NCBI RefSeq assembly: GCF_001721645.1
Contig: NZ_CP017141.1
Coordinates: 3,906,001-3,970,000, forward strand
Source: Pedobacter steynii
GTDB taxonomy: Bacteria > Bacteroidota > Bacteroidia > Sphingobacteriales > Sphingobacteriaceae
Direction: 5' to 3'
DNA length: 64,000 nt
Shown here: piece after piece, positions 52,377-61,517 of the stretch
How the letters are laid out: the number at the start of each line of letters is the position of its first letter
Position numbering within the stretch: the stretch's first letter is position 1
Program-made: the position numbers and the translations under genes
Notes under the pieces: generated by a model
Databases searched by the model: none
The model's input: the letters and a program-made list of their open reading frames with translations, nothing else
Told to the model about the DNA's origin: nothing

Positions 52377-53030
52377 ATGCTAAAAGCTACAGGTATAAAG
52401 AAAGCTTATGGAAATTTACCCATCCTGAAAGGGGTGGATTTTGAAGTGGCAAAAGGGGAAATTGTAAGTATTATTGGTGCATCCGGAGCAGGCAAAAGCA
52501 CTTTGTTGCATATTTTAGGCACACTGGATAAGCCAGATCATGGAACGGTGGAATTAAACGGTTCGAAAGTAAACCTTTTGTCGGGGGAGCTGCTGAGCAT
52601 CTTTCGTAACAAAAATATAGGCTTTGTTTTTCAGTTCCATCACCTGTTGCCTGAATTCAATGCGCTGGAGAATATCTGTATCCCTGCATTCATTGCCAAG
52701 ACCGGTAAAAAAGAAGCAGAACAACGTGCTATGGAACTGCTGGACCTTCTGGGATTAAAAGATCGGGCAACACATAAACCCAACGAACTTTCCGGTGGAG
52801 AACAACAACGGATTGCTGTTGCCAGAGCTTTGGTAAACCAGCCTTCCATCATACTTGCGGATGAACCTTCCGGGAATCTTGATTCTGCCAATGCAAATGC
52901 GCTGCATGAATTCTTTATCACCCTGAGGGATAATTTTAAACAAACCTTTGTCATTGTAACGCATAACGAAGGACTGGCAAAAATCAGTGACCGGGTAGTC
53001 ACGATGAAAGATGGGCTGATCCTGTCATAA
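52377..53030 (+). CDS. ABC transporter ATP-binding protein, LolD-like
   Basis: 217 residues. Walker A GASGAGKST, Q-loop VFQFHHLLPEFNALENICIP, signature ELSGGEQQRIAVARAL, Walker B IILADEPSGNLD and the switch VIVTHNEGLAKISDRVV. The spacing and the LLPEFNALEN segment match the LolD/MacB group that drives lipoprotein release or substrate extrusion through FtsX-like partners. No permease gene is adjacent. The promoter overlaps that of sucC. Confidence 0.88.
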   Translation: MLKATGIKKAYGNLPILKGVDFEVAKGEIVSIIGASGAGKSTLLHILGTLDKPDHGTVELNGSKVNLLSGELLSIFRNKNIGFVFQFHHLLPEFNALENICIPAFIAKTGKKEAEQRAMELLDLLGLKDRATHKPNELSGGEQQRIAVARALVNQPSIILADEPSGNLDSANANALHEFFITLRDNFKQTFVIVTHNEGLAKISDRVVTMKDGLILS

Positions 53031-53053
53031 CCTATAAAAACAAAGGTATTCTA

Positions 53054-53548
53054 ATGAAAATATTAATTACAGGAGGTAAATCTGCTGCAGCACTAAAGCT
53101 ATTGAAGGCTTTTGCCAATGACCATATATTACTGGCGGATTATGGAGATATGCCTTCATTCGCTTCCGAAGCTTATCAGATGCATTCTTTGGGAGAGAGA
53201 AATGACGATACTACGGCACACAACCTACTCAATAATTGTCTGGATGAAAATGTAGACATGATACTGCCACTGCACGCTTTCGAAATCGAAGCCGTGTCTA
53301 AATCAATTGTGCTCTTCGAAGAGTTTGGAATCCGTGTGCTTCTTCCGGAGATCAGCAGCCTGAATCAATATCTGGATAGTGGGAAATTTTCCGGAGACTG
53401 GGCCATTTATCAGGATGGAAGCTTATTGTTTTCTTCCAATCCCTCAGCAGAATTCAACGAAGCATTAAAAACTGCAGGGCTTAATGGTGCGTTTTATATC
53501 CGAAATAACGCGAAAGGACCAGAGCCCATTTTATTTACTATCAATTAA
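53054..53548 (+). CDS. Pre-ATP-grasp-like domain protein without ATP-grasp domain
   Basis: 164 residues. Starts KILITGGKSAAALKLLKAFANDHILLADYGDMPSFASEAYQMHSLG, which resembles the Rossmann-like preATP-grasp domain of carbamoyl-phosphate-synthase-like proteins, followed by NCLDENVDMILPLHAFEIEAVSKSIVLFEEFGI. There is no ATP-grasp domain after it; the protein ends within 70 residues. A short, possibly eroded relative of such enzymes. It lies 23 bases after lolD and 19 before an inactive-looking HAD protein. Confidence 0.55.
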   Translation: MKILITGGKSAAALKLLKAFANDHILLADYGDMPSFASEAYQMHSLGERNDDTTAHNLLNNCLDENVDMILPLHAFEIEAVSKSIVLFEEFGIRVLLPEISSLNQYLDSGKFSGDWAIYQDGSLLFSSNPSAEFNEALKTAGLNGAFYIRNNAKGPEPILFTIN

Positions 53549-53567
53549 TACCTCTAGATAAACATTA

Positions 53568-54182
53568 ATGGTACCTGAAAAATACTTACAAGAAAAACAA
53601 GCTTTTGTTTTTGAATTGGACGATGTGCTTTATCCCGAAAAAGATTATCTGTTGCAGGTATATTACCTGTTTGCCCAATTTATTGAGTACGGGGAGCAGC
53701 TAAATGCGACAGAAATTCTTCAGTTTATGCAGGAAAAGTACCTTTCAGATGGACATGAAGGACTGTTTGAACAGACTGCAGCAAAATTTGATATTCCATT
53801 GAAATACCAGCTGAATTTCGACTTGTTGCTTCAAAATGCCAGACTTCCTTTGAAGTTGTTGGTCTTCAATAAGGCTTTGACTTTCCTGCAGGAAATTGTA
53901 GCCCGGGGTAAGCAATTGTTTCTCTTTGTAGATGGCGATCCTGTGATGCAATTGAATAAGATCAGACAGATCGAATGGAATGGTCTTGAAAATCACCTGG
54001 TGGTTTATTTTGCTGCTGAAATACAGGCAAAGCCAGCGGCGGCAGGTCTGGAACTGATCATGGACAAACATACTTTAAAACAGGAAGATATACTGTTTGT
54101 CGGAAAAGAAGGCCTGGACCGGGAATGTGCTTCAAATGCAAAGATTGATTTTTTGGAAGTGAATAAACTATTATCAGTTTAA
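53568..54182 (+). CDS. HAD-superfamily protein with degenerate catalytic motifs
   Basis: 204 residues with the HAD cap-and-core layout and the phrase FVFELDDVLYPEKDYLLQ. The nucleophilic Asp of motif I (normally DxD) is Glu16, although Asp18 is kept. Motif II, normally a Ser/Thr, reads FVDGDP (121-125), the motif III Lys is present at about 155, and motif IV has Lys180 where GD is expected (VGKEGLD). Three of four motifs are altered, so phosphatase activity is doubtful. Paired with the truncated preATP-grasp gene. Confidence 0.75.
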   Translation: MVPEKYLQEKQAFVFELDDVLYPEKDYLLQVYYLFAQFIEYGEQLNATEILQFMQEKYLSDGHEGLFEQTAAKFDIPLKYQLNFDLLLQNARLPLKLLVFNKALTFLQEIVARGKQLFLFVDGDPVMQLNKIRQIEWNGLENHLVVYFAAEIQAKPAAAGLELIMDKHTLKQEDILFVGKEGLDRECASNAKIDFLEVNKLLSV

Positions 54183-54260
54183 TTACGTTAGTATTCGCAT
54201 AACAATCTGCTGTAATGATGTTTAATTATTATAAATTTGTTATAATCTAACTCTATATCA

Positions 54261-55937
54261 ATGATAAAACATACCCCATTCCGAAGCGCCTCCGTTTTTG
54301 CGATTATGCTGATGCCTCTTGCTTTTTCGGCCTGTAAGAAAAGTAAAGTAGAGCCGACAAAAGAACGAAATGGACAGGTTAGTGTTCCGGCCACCGGAAA
54401 TACCAAACAGACGCCTACAACAAATAGAGTAGAGCTGAGTAACGACTCAGTGTTTCTATATGCGAAAGAAGTGTATTACTGGAATGCGGCGCTGCCAACC
54501 TATGATGAATATTTACCAAGAAAATATACAAATGGCGGGAGCAACCTGAATAATTATGAGAATAACCTTTTTAATATAGGTAAGATTTCTGGTTCTCCGG
54601 ATTATGAGCCTGGTTATTCTTCTTTAAAATATTCCTTTATAGAAGATTTTAATGAGGCTAATCCTCAGGCAAGCGTTCCCAATGCCTTAGCTGCTGTGGA
54701 TACGGAAGGTAACGGAAATGATGTAGGGCTTAGAGTAGAAGGTTACAGAACCTCAGAAACGATGCCAACAGTGTATAGCCTGTTCGTTACTGCGGTATAT
54801 CCGGGATCTCCTGCAGCACTTGCAGGGGTGCAAAGGGGATGGGTAATCAAAAAGATAAACGGACAGCCTTATGGTGCAAATATTAGCTCTGAATTGGAAC
54901 TGGCAAAGAATGTAATCGGAAATCAGAGTGTAACGATAGAAGGGACCATCTATACCGGTGGGGTAAAAGGAGCCGATTTCTCAAAAACATTAGCGAAAAA
55001 GAGCTATAAAAGCAGTCCGGTTTATAAGGCAACCACACTTACAGTTGGCACGAAGAAAATCGGTTACCTGGCTTTTGCAAGGTTCTCCACGTTAGATAAC
55101 AATACCAAGGCAGAGCTGGATGAGGCTTTTGCAGGTTTTTCTACAAATGGAGTGAAAGACCTGGTGATTGATTTAAGGTACAATAGTGGCGGATATATCA
55201 ATACAGCTGAATACCTGATCAACCTGATCGCACCTTCAAACACCAGTGGAAAAGTGATGTTCAGAGAATACTATAATAATACCATGCGTAATGGGCAGGC
55301 TGGTATCCTGATCAATCAGCCGGTTACTGATATTAATGGCAATCTAATTTATGACAGAGGTCTTGGAAGAAACCTGACCCAGGCCGACGACGATTATAGT
55401 CCGGAAGCTCAGTCTGTTTCATTCAGTAAAAAGGGTTCTCTTGGAAGTGTAGCCAATGTGATTTTTATTGTGTCCGACAGAACCGCGTCTGCCAGCGAAC
55501 TGGTGATCAACAGTCTGAAACCTTTTGTCAATGTGAAACTGGTAGGGGAAACAACTTATGGAAAACCCGTTGGTTTCTTCCCTATCCGGATTGAGAATCG
55601 TTACGATGTGCTTTATGCCATGTTTGAAACTAAAAACTCTAACGGCGAAGGTGGTTATTTCAATGGAATGGTTCCTGATTATAACGCGGCAACCAGCTCG
55701 GAAAATGGCTTCTTCGATAATCCTTTCTTTGAGTTTGGAGATGTAAGAGAAGGGTATCTGGCGAAATCGGTATCGGTTATTCCGGGAACAGCAGGGTCTT
55801 CAGCCCTGGCAGCAGCAAAGAACGCAAGAATGAGCATCCGCGAGGAAAGTAATACTTCCGTTTCAGCCATGGTTATGGTGCCCTCTAAACGTAATAGCGA
55901 GTTTGTAGGGATGATTAAAACTCCCGGAAGAAGATAA
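54261..55937 (+). CDS. S41-family C-terminal processing peptidase, lipoprotein
   Basis: 558 residues. A lipoprotein signal ends at PLAFSACKKSK. A PDZ domain covers about residues 165-235 (LFVTAVYPGSPAALAGVQRGWVIKKINGQPYG). The peptidase domain has YLAFARFSTLDN, DLVIDLRYNSGGYINTAEYLI, the serine in SDRTASASELVINSL and the lysine in VGETTYGKPVGF. It is probably a periplasmic or outer-membrane-bound tail-specific protease. Substrate unknown. It begins 78 bases after the HAD gene and may have its own promoter. Confidence 0.88.
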   Translation: MIKHTPFRSASVFAIMLMPLAFSACKKSKVEPTKERNGQVSVPATGNTKQTPTTNRVELSNDSVFLYAKEVYYWNAALPTYDEYLPRKYTNGGSNLNNYENNLFNIGKISGSPDYEPGYSSLKYSFIEDFNEANPQASVPNALAAVDTEGNGNDVGLRVEGYRTSETMPTVYSLFVTAVYPGSPAALAGVQRGWVIKKINGQPYGANISSELELAKNVIGNQSVTIEGTIYTGGVKGADFSKTLAKKSYKSSPVYKATTLTVGTKKIGYLAFARFSTLDNNTKAELDEAFAGFSTNGVKDLVIDLRYNSGGYINTAEYLINLIAPSNTSGKVMFREYYNNTMRNGQAGILINQPVTDINGNLIYDRGLGRNLTQADDDYSPEAQSVSFSKKGSLGSVANVIFIVSDRTASASELVINSLKPFVNVKLVGETTYGKPVGFFPIRIENRYDVLYAMFETKNSNGEGGYFNGMVPDYNAATSSENGFFDNPFFEFGDVREGYLAKSVSVIPGTAGSSALAAAKNARMSIREESNTSVSAMVMVPSKRNSEFVGMIKTPGRR

Positions 55938-56074
55938 ACTTCTGTTAATCAGTTGTTTTTTTTGAATGTAAAAGCCTATTTACATAATTATGTAAAAATG
56001 ACTTTGAAATATCTGTTTTTATTGCGATTTTAATTGTTTAAACGCATATTTAATAAGAATTAAGGCATAATATT

Positions 56075-56341
56075 ATGATAGGGGAATTAATCGAAAAAGA
56101 GTCAATTGACATCAGTCAGATCATACCTGCTGATCAAAATCATACAGAAGAATTGAGAGACAAGTTGAATTCTGCACAACGACTTGGAAATGAATTTAAG
56201 TCCAAAGCAGACATCTCCTTCAACACGAAAGAAGGGCCAAGAACGGTTTCGACTACCGTATGGTCTGTGACAGAAAAGTACATTCAACTGAAAAACGGAA
56301 TTCACATTCCTTTGAGCAGCTTGCTCGCTATAGAGTTTTAG
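56075..56341 (+). CDS. Small conserved hypothetical protein
   Basis: 88 residues with ELIEKESIDISQIIPADQNHTEELRDKLNSAQRLGN and a C-terminal pair of strands (VSTTVWSVTEKYIQLKNGIHIPLSSLLAIEF). I recognise only that it has the look of conserved small Sphingobacterial proteins. No motif suggests a function. It ends three bases before the convergent M28 peptidase gene, so neither has its own terminator. Confidence 0.65.
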   Translation: MIGELIEKESIDISQIIPADQNHTEELRDKLNSAQRLGNEFKSKADISFNTKEGPRTVSTTVWSVTEKYIQLKNGIHIPLSSLLAIEF

Positions 56342-56344
56342 CAT

Positions 56345-57307
56345 TTACTGCTTTTTCATCCGCAGTTTTTCTCTGAAGATGGATTGCAGGTTACGTTCTT
56401 TATCGATGTTATTGATAATTTCCAGGATGGAAGCAGTAGCATCGGTAAAGAATTTTTTGTTAATATTCTGAAACTCATCTGATGCCTTGTGGTAATCTTT
56501 GTGGTCTTCAACGCCGAAGTAAATGAAAGGAATGTTTTTAGCATTGAACGAACCCTGATCACTCTGATTAGTCCAGTCCTCATGACCTGTTTTAGGATCG
56601 TCATGCCCCAGCAAGACTCTAATCTTCGGATCTGTGGTGATAAAATATTTCTTTAATTCAGGATATTTATAGGTACCACAGGCATAAAGCTCCCCCTTGT
56701 CATTATGACTGATCATATCCATATTGATGTTCATGCGGATCTTTTCCAGTGCAACCGGAGCTTTGTCAACAAAAGCTTTTGAGCCTCTTAAACCCATTTC
56801 TTCTGCATCAAAAGCTGCAAAGATCAGGGTGTGGTTGGGCTGGTTCTTTTTATAATAGGCTGCAAAATTTAATAATGCAGCAATACCCGACGCATTGTCG
56901 TCCGCCCCGTTGTATACCTCACCGTTCATGACCCCAACATGATCATAATGAGCGGAGATAACGATCACCTGCTGGTCTTTTCCCGGAATATAAGCGATCA
57001 TGTTCTTTCCGTGAATTTCTACACCTTTATTGTTTCTGAAAGAGAAGGGTTGTTCATATCCTACAAGCGAAGGGATTGGTTTTAAACCAATTTGTTTAAA
57101 TCTGATGCTTAGGTATGCCCTGGCCATTTCTGCACCCTTGGTGCCTGTTTTACGTCCCTCATACTCGTCGGATGAAAGGACCTCTACATCTTTTAACAAT
57201 TGCTGCTCTATCTTTGAAAAATGTTGCCCGGTTTGTGCCTGACCAGGATTCTTGATGGTATTGCAGCTCAGCAGAGCAATTAAGGGAAATAGCAGGTATA
57301 CTTTCAT
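56345..57307 (-). CDS. M28-family zinc aminopeptidase, lipoprotein
   Basis: 320 residues. A signal peptide ends LLSCNTIKNPG, a lipobox. The zinc ligands are visible in VISAHYDHVG, NGADDNASGIAALL, FAAFDAEEMGLRGS, NMDMISHND and FGVEDHKDYHKASDE, in the order typical of M28 (His, Asp, Glu-Glu, Asp, His). Likely exported and bound to the envelope, degrading peptides. Convergent with the small protein at 56075. Confidence 0.9.
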   Translation of the reverse strand: MKVYLLFPLIALLSCNTIKNPGQAQTGQHFSKIEQQLLKDVEVLSSDEYEGRKTGTKGAEMARAYLSIRFKQIGLKPIPSLVGYEQPFSFRNNKGVEIHGKNMIAYIPGKDQQVIVISAHYDHVGVMNGEVYNGADDNASGIAALLNFAAYYKKNQPNHTLIFAAFDAEEMGLRGSKAFVDKAPVALEKIRMNINMDMISHNDKGELYACGTYKYPELKKYFITTDPKIRVLLGHDDPKTGHEDWTNQSDQGSFNAKNIPFIYFGVEDHKDYHKASDEFQNINKKFFTDATASILEIINNIDKERNLQSIFREKLRMKKQ

Positions 57308-57453
57308 TTTCTCGTTGGCTTTTCGGTGAGATAAAGATAATTATATTCGCCGACATCTGCTTCGACATGAGATTGTCAAAACTTAAAATGACGCGGTATG
57401 TTTTCATATTATAAGGTAATTTGGGCATATACATCATTAAAAACAAGATTTAA

Positions 57454-58437
57454 ATGGAATACAGACGTTTAGGTAAATCAGGATTACAGGTCAGTGCACT
57501 TTCTTTAGGAAGCTGGTTAACATTCGGGCAACAGATCAGCGATAAAACTGCCGATGAGTTAATGGGAATTGCTTACGATGCAGGAGTAAACTTTTTCGAT
57601 AATGCCGAGGGTTATGCGGAAGGAAAATCCGAAGAGGTGATGGGTAAAATCCTGAAATCGCGCAAATGGGAACGGGAATCTTTTGTAGTCTCGAGTAAAG
57701 TGTTCTTTGGAACGGAAAATAAAGGCCCGAATAGGGTTGGCTTATCACGTAAACATGTGATTGAAGCTTGTAACGCAGCCTTGAAGCGTTTGCAGGTGGA
57801 TTACCTGGATCTCTACTTTTGCCATAGGCCAGATAAAAATACTCCGATTGAAGAAACCGTATGGGCAATGAATACTTTATTGCAGCAGGGTAAGATATTG
57901 TACTGGGGAACGTCAGAATGGAGTGCTTCGGAAATTATGGAAGCCATCCGGGTATCTAAACAGTACAACCTGATCGGGCCGACAATGGAACAACCTCAAT
58001 ACAATCTGCTGGAACGTCATAAGATGGAGAACGAGTACCTGCTGTTGTTTAAAGAATATGGGTTGGGAACAACAATCTGGTCGCCATTGGCTTCGGGTTT
58101 ATTGTCCGGTAAATATACATCAGGAGTAACGAAGGATACCCGTCTGGAATTGAAAGGGATGGAATGGTTAAAAGATGCCGTGTTAAATGAAGAAAAATTA
58201 AAGAAGGCAGAACAATTGCAGGGACTGGCCGATCAGTTAAACATCCCACTGGCAAAATTGTCATTGGCATGGTGTCTTAAAAACCCGAATGTAAGTACGG
58301 TAATATTAGGTGCTTCAAAGACAGCGCAATTAAAAGAAAACCTGACTACACTGGAGGTGCTGCCGCTATTGACGGAGCAGGTTTTGGCTGATATAGAAGA
58401 TATCATGCAAACCAGGCCTCAGTTGCCTCAGTTTTAA
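57454..58437 (+). CDS. Aldo/keto reductase (potassium channel beta-like)
   Basis: 327 residues. Begins MEYRRLGKSGLQVSALSLGSW; catalytic tetrad region is in NFFDNAEGYAEGKSEEVMG (Asp and Tyr), SKVFFG (Lys) and DLYFCHRPD (His). The NADP-site segment VSTVILGASKTAQLKENL is near the C-terminus. It belongs to the Kv-beta/YghZ type of AKR. Substrate unknown. It has a strong terminator directly after. Confidence 0.9.
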   Translation: MEYRRLGKSGLQVSALSLGSWLTFGQQISDKTADELMGIAYDAGVNFFDNAEGYAEGKSEEVMGKILKSRKWERESFVVSSKVFFGTENKGPNRVGLSRKHVIEACNAALKRLQVDYLDLYFCHRPDKNTPIEETVWAMNTLLQQGKILYWGTSEWSASEIMEAIRVSKQYNLIGPTMEQPQYNLLERHKMENEYLLLFKEYGLGTTIWSPLASGLLSGKYTSGVTKDTRLELKGMEWLKDAVLNEEKLKKAEQLQGLADQLNIPLAKLSLAWCLKNPNVSTVILGASKTAQLKENLTTLEVLPLLTEQVLADIEDIMQTRPQLPQF

Positions 58438-58447
58438 TCTTCAACAT

Positions 58448-58485
58448 AAAAAAGGCCGGTGTTTTGTAAAACACCGGCCTTTTTT
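58448..58485. terminator. Strong bidirectional terminator
   Basis: Perfect 18-base arms AAAAAAGGCCGGTGTTTT / AAAACACCGGCCTTTTTT with a two-base gap, ten bases after the aldo/keto reductase stop and 30 before the GAPDH stop. Confidence 0.95.
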
Positions 58486-58515
58486 ATGGATTTAAATTTT
58501 ATGGATTTAAAATGT

Positions 58516-59964
58516 CTAGTAATAAGTTAACCTGACTACACCCGCTAATTTTTTAGCCAGACGGATTACTTGTCTGGTATAGCCATATTCATTGTCGTAC
58601 CAGGTATACAGTACTACTGATTTATTGTCTTTCGCCATAATTGTTGCGGGTCCGTCAATAATGGAAGCATGACTGTTTCCAATTAAATCGGTGCTTACCA
58701 GTTCATTAGAGATCGAGTATTCGATTTGCTCAGATAGGTCTCCGAAAAGAGATGCTTGTCTTAAGATTTCACTTACTTCTTCTTTTGAACTCACTTTATT
58801 TAAGGAGAGGTTCAGGATAGCAAGGGAAACGTTTGGTGTAGGGACACGTACCGCATTTCCGGTCAGCTTTCCACCCAGATGAGGAATCACTTTTGCCACT
58901 GCTTTATCAGCCCCGGTTTCTGTGATCACCAGGTTTAATGCAGCTGCTCTGCCTCTTCTGTATTTTTTATGGTAATTGTCTAACAGGTTCTGGTCATTCG
59001 TATAAGAGTGAACTGTTTCAATATGTCCTTTTTCGATTCCAAAGGCATCATCAATTAACTTTAATACCGGTACGATGGCATTGGTTGTACAGGATGCATT
59101 GGATAAAATGGTTTCATTGGCATAATCAATATGGGCATCATTGATTCCTGCAACCACATTCGGGATATCTCCTTTGGCAGGTGCGGTTAATAATACCTTG
59201 CTGATTCCTTTGGCAGTCAGGTGTCTGCCTAAACCTTCGCGGTCACGGAAAATTCCAGTATTGTCAATCAGCAATGCATCATGGATGTCGTACTGTGTAT
59301 AGTCAACATCTTCCGGTTGTTTCGCTTCGATGAAATAAATGGTTTGCCCGTTGATGATCAGGGCTTTGTTTTCAAAGTCTTCCGTAATGGTTCCGTTAAA
59401 AGGACCATGGATAGAATCCGTGCGTAATAATTCACCTCTTTTGATCAGTTCTTCATCGCTATAGCTTCGGGTTACAATTGCCCTGAGGCGTAATTGTTCT
59501 CCTTTACCAGCCTGAAGGATTAGTTCACGTGCGGCAATACGACCGATACGACCAAAACCAAAAAGAACAACGTCTTTAGGTTTCAGATTGATTTTGTCTT
59601 TACCGATGTGTTTGCTGAGTTTACTCACTACAAAGTCGTTCATTGTAGGGTAGTTGTTGTTGTCTTCCAGCCATTCTGAAGCTAGTCTGCCAATGTCAAC
59701 ACGAGAAGGGGCAAGGTTACATTTAGAGATGGTAACGGCAAGTTCCAGTGTTTCATAAATGCCGATGTCTTTTCCGCTAACTTCCTTTGCATATTGGTGA
59801 TGTGCCAGTATTTCACTGCTTCCAACATCAAATAAAGGTTTACGGAATAGTACCAGTTCAATAGATCTGTCGAACCAAAGCTGGCCAACAACGTTAATCA
59901 ATTCAATCGCTTTTTTTTCTTTTTCAATCCAACTTTGAAATTCGGATTGGTATTTCTTTAGCAT
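58516..59964 (-). CDS. Glyceraldehyde-3-phosphate dehydrogenase, long form
   Basis: 482 residues, about 140 more than usual. The first ~125 residues (YQSEFQSWIEKEKKAIELINVVGQL...) form a helical extension of unknown role. The NAD domain follows with VVLFGFGRIGRIAARELILQ. The catalytic cysteine is in LSNASCTTNAIVPVLKLID and its histidine in TVHSYTNDQNLLD. The VVLYTWYDNEYGYTRQVIRLA end is canonical. The long type occurs in Bacteroidota and some other groups. It is separately promoted from inside the rpoD terminator. Confidence 0.94.
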   Translation of the reverse strand: MLKKYQSEFQSWIEKEKKAIELINVVGQLWFDRSIELVLFRKPLFDVGSSEILAHHQYAKEVSGKDIGIYETLELAVTISKCNLAPSRVDIGRLASEWLEDNNNYPTMNDFVVSKLSKHIGKDKINLKPKDVVLFGFGRIGRIAARELILQAGKGEQLRLRAIVTRSYSDEELIKRGELLRTDSIHGPFNGTITEDFENKALIINGQTIYFIEAKQPEDVDYTQYDIHDALLIDNTGIFRDREGLGRHLTAKGISKVLLTAPAKGDIPNVVAGINDAHIDYANETILSNASCTTNAIVPVLKLIDDAFGIEKGHIETVHSYTNDQNLLDNYHKKYRRGRAAALNLVITETGADKAVAKVIPHLGGKLTGNAVRVPTPNVSLAILNLSLNKVSSKEEVSEILRQASLFGDLSEQIEYSISNELVSTDLIGNSHASIIDGPATIMAKDNKSVVLYTWYDNEYGYTRQVIRLAKKLAGVVRLTYY

Positions 59965-59992
59965 GCGTGGAATATTTTTGGTTAGAATGGCA

Positions 59993-60030
59993 CAAAAGTA
60001 AAAAAGATTGAGCGAGTACCCAATCTTTTT
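59993..60030 (-). promoter_or_regulatory. GAPDH promoter overlapping the rpoD terminator
   Basis: On the minus strand ATTG (plus 60021-60024), 20 bases, TACTTTTG (plus 59993-60000). The same DNA contains AAAAAGATTG (60001-60010), a ten-base loop and CAATCTTTTT (60021-60030), a hairpin with a T-run that fits the terminator of rpoD. The -33 box lies in one stem arm, so the end of the rpoD message and the start of the GAPDH message share sequence. Confidence 0.6.
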
Positions 60031-60074
60031 TACTTATATAATTTCTCGCTTTGCCAGCGGGTCCGAACTTTTGA

Positions 60075-60935
60075 TTAGCCCAGGTATGATTTTAATATTT
60101 TACTTCTTGAAGTGTGACGAAGACGTTGTAAAGCTTTGTCTTTGATCTGACGAACACGTTCGCGGGTTAAGTTGAATTTCTCACCGATCTCTTCAAGAGA
60201 CAGGGGGTGATTGGTACTTAATCCAAAGAAAAGAACAATGATTTCACGCTCACGTTCTGTTAATGTAGACAGGGAACGTTTGATCTCTTCAGAAAGAGAT
60301 TCATTGATCAGGCTGCTATCGGTATTTGGCTCATGGTTTTCCAACACATCCAATAAGGTATTTTCCTCACCCTGAACAAATGGAGCATCCATAGACACAT
60401 GACGTCCGGAGTTACTCAAAGTATCAGAGATCTTATCTACCGTAGTCTCTAAGATGTCTGCCAGTTCTTCCGGAGAAGGCTCGCGCTCATATTCCTGCTC
60501 TAATTTAGAGAAGGCTTTACTGATTTTACTTAGGGAACCAACCTGGTTTAATGGCAAACGAACGATACGGCTTTGTTCTGCAATAGCCTGCAATATAGAT
60601 TGACGAATCCACCAAACCGCATAAGAGATAAATTTAAAACCTTTGGTCTCATCGAAACGTTTTGCAGCTTTAATTAAACCCAGGTTACCCTCATTAATTA
60701 AATCCCCTAACGTTAAACCTTGATTTTGATACTGTTTTGCCACGGAAACCACGAAACGTAGGTTAGTCTTTGTTAAACGTTCTAATGCGGCCTGATCTCC
60801 CTCGCGTATTTTTCTTGCTAATATTACTTCTTCTTCGGCGGTGATTAAATCTACTTTACCAATTTCGTGAAGGTATTTGTCTAAAGATTGACTTTCGCGA
60901 TTGGTAATGGATTGCGTGATTTTGAGTTGTCTCAT
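60075..60935 (-). CDS. rpoD: Primary RNA polymerase sigma factor RpoD/SigA
   Basis: 286 residues. Begins [31 protein letters not shown] (region 1.2), with region 2 [35 protein letters not shown]-like sequence and [11 protein letters not shown], and region 4 [16 protein letters not shown]...[28 protein letters not shown]. No region 1.1, as usual for Bacteroidota. It uses the TTTG/TAnnTTTG promoter class seen in this window. TACTTTTG (plus 60972-60979) is a good -7 box 37 bases upstream of the start. Confidence 0.96.
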   Translation of the reverse strand: [286 protein letters not shown]

Positions 60936-61113
60936 TTATATGCTTTGGTACTCGTTATGTGTTTGAACGTGCAAAAGTAAGAATTTAAAGGCAATTTGAA
61001 AACATAAATTCCTGAAAATGTTACAGTTTACAACTGTTATTTCTACAATATTTTAACAGCAATAATTATTCCAAAATACTTTTGTCAGTATTTTGAGCCC
61101 TTATTGATTGTTG

Positions 61114-61146
61114 ACCTATATTTATTGTTAAGCAATAAATATAGGT
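61114..61146. repeat. 14-bp perfect inverted repeat in the rpoD upstream region
   Basis: ACCTATATTTATTG (61114-61127), five bases TTAAG, and its exact complement (61133-61146). Very A/T-rich, roughly 180 bases upstream of rpoD and 140 upstream of the small ORF at 61288. No T-tract follows. It could be an operator or a remnant; not identified. Confidence 0.5.
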
Positions 61147-61287
61147 TGATTAATAACATTAAATCCATTATGTAAGCATAGAAATATACTTTGTCTTGCA
61201 GAAGTCAGAATCGAAAATTACTTAAAGCGAAATTTTCAAATACGGTCAGTTGAAAAGGAACTGCCAACTGACACAAAAGGAAAAGAA

Positions 61288-61371
61288 ATGAAAAAAAGAT
61301 TTGAAATCCACTCATCCGATCAGAACTTACTAATGATCATCTCTTTTGTTTTTCTTTTGATTAGACTTTAA
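61288..61371 (+). CDS. Possible 27-residue membrane peptide
   Basis: ATG 61288 to TAA 61371 encodes MKKRFEIHSSDQNLL followed by a hydrophobic stretch MIISFVFLLIRL. An excellent purine-rich site AAAAGGAAAAGAA directly precedes the ATG, better than for most genes here. The inverted repeat GTCAGTTG/CAACTGAC (61245-61272) lies just upstream. It is the only frame with such a site in the 640-base gap between rpoD and the YegP-like gene. The reading as a real gene is tentative. Confidence 0.4.
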   Translation: MKKRFEIHSSDQNLLMIISFVFLLIRL

Positions 61372-61517
61372 AGAAGCTTGCTGTTTTTATAAAGACCGGG
61401 CTGAAATTCCCATGATTGAGAGAAAGGCTCCCCATTTTTATGATCACTATAAGGTATAGAATTCTGCAGCTGTATGGATACAGAGAAGAAGGGTAGGGCT
61501 ATGCTATAAATTACAAA

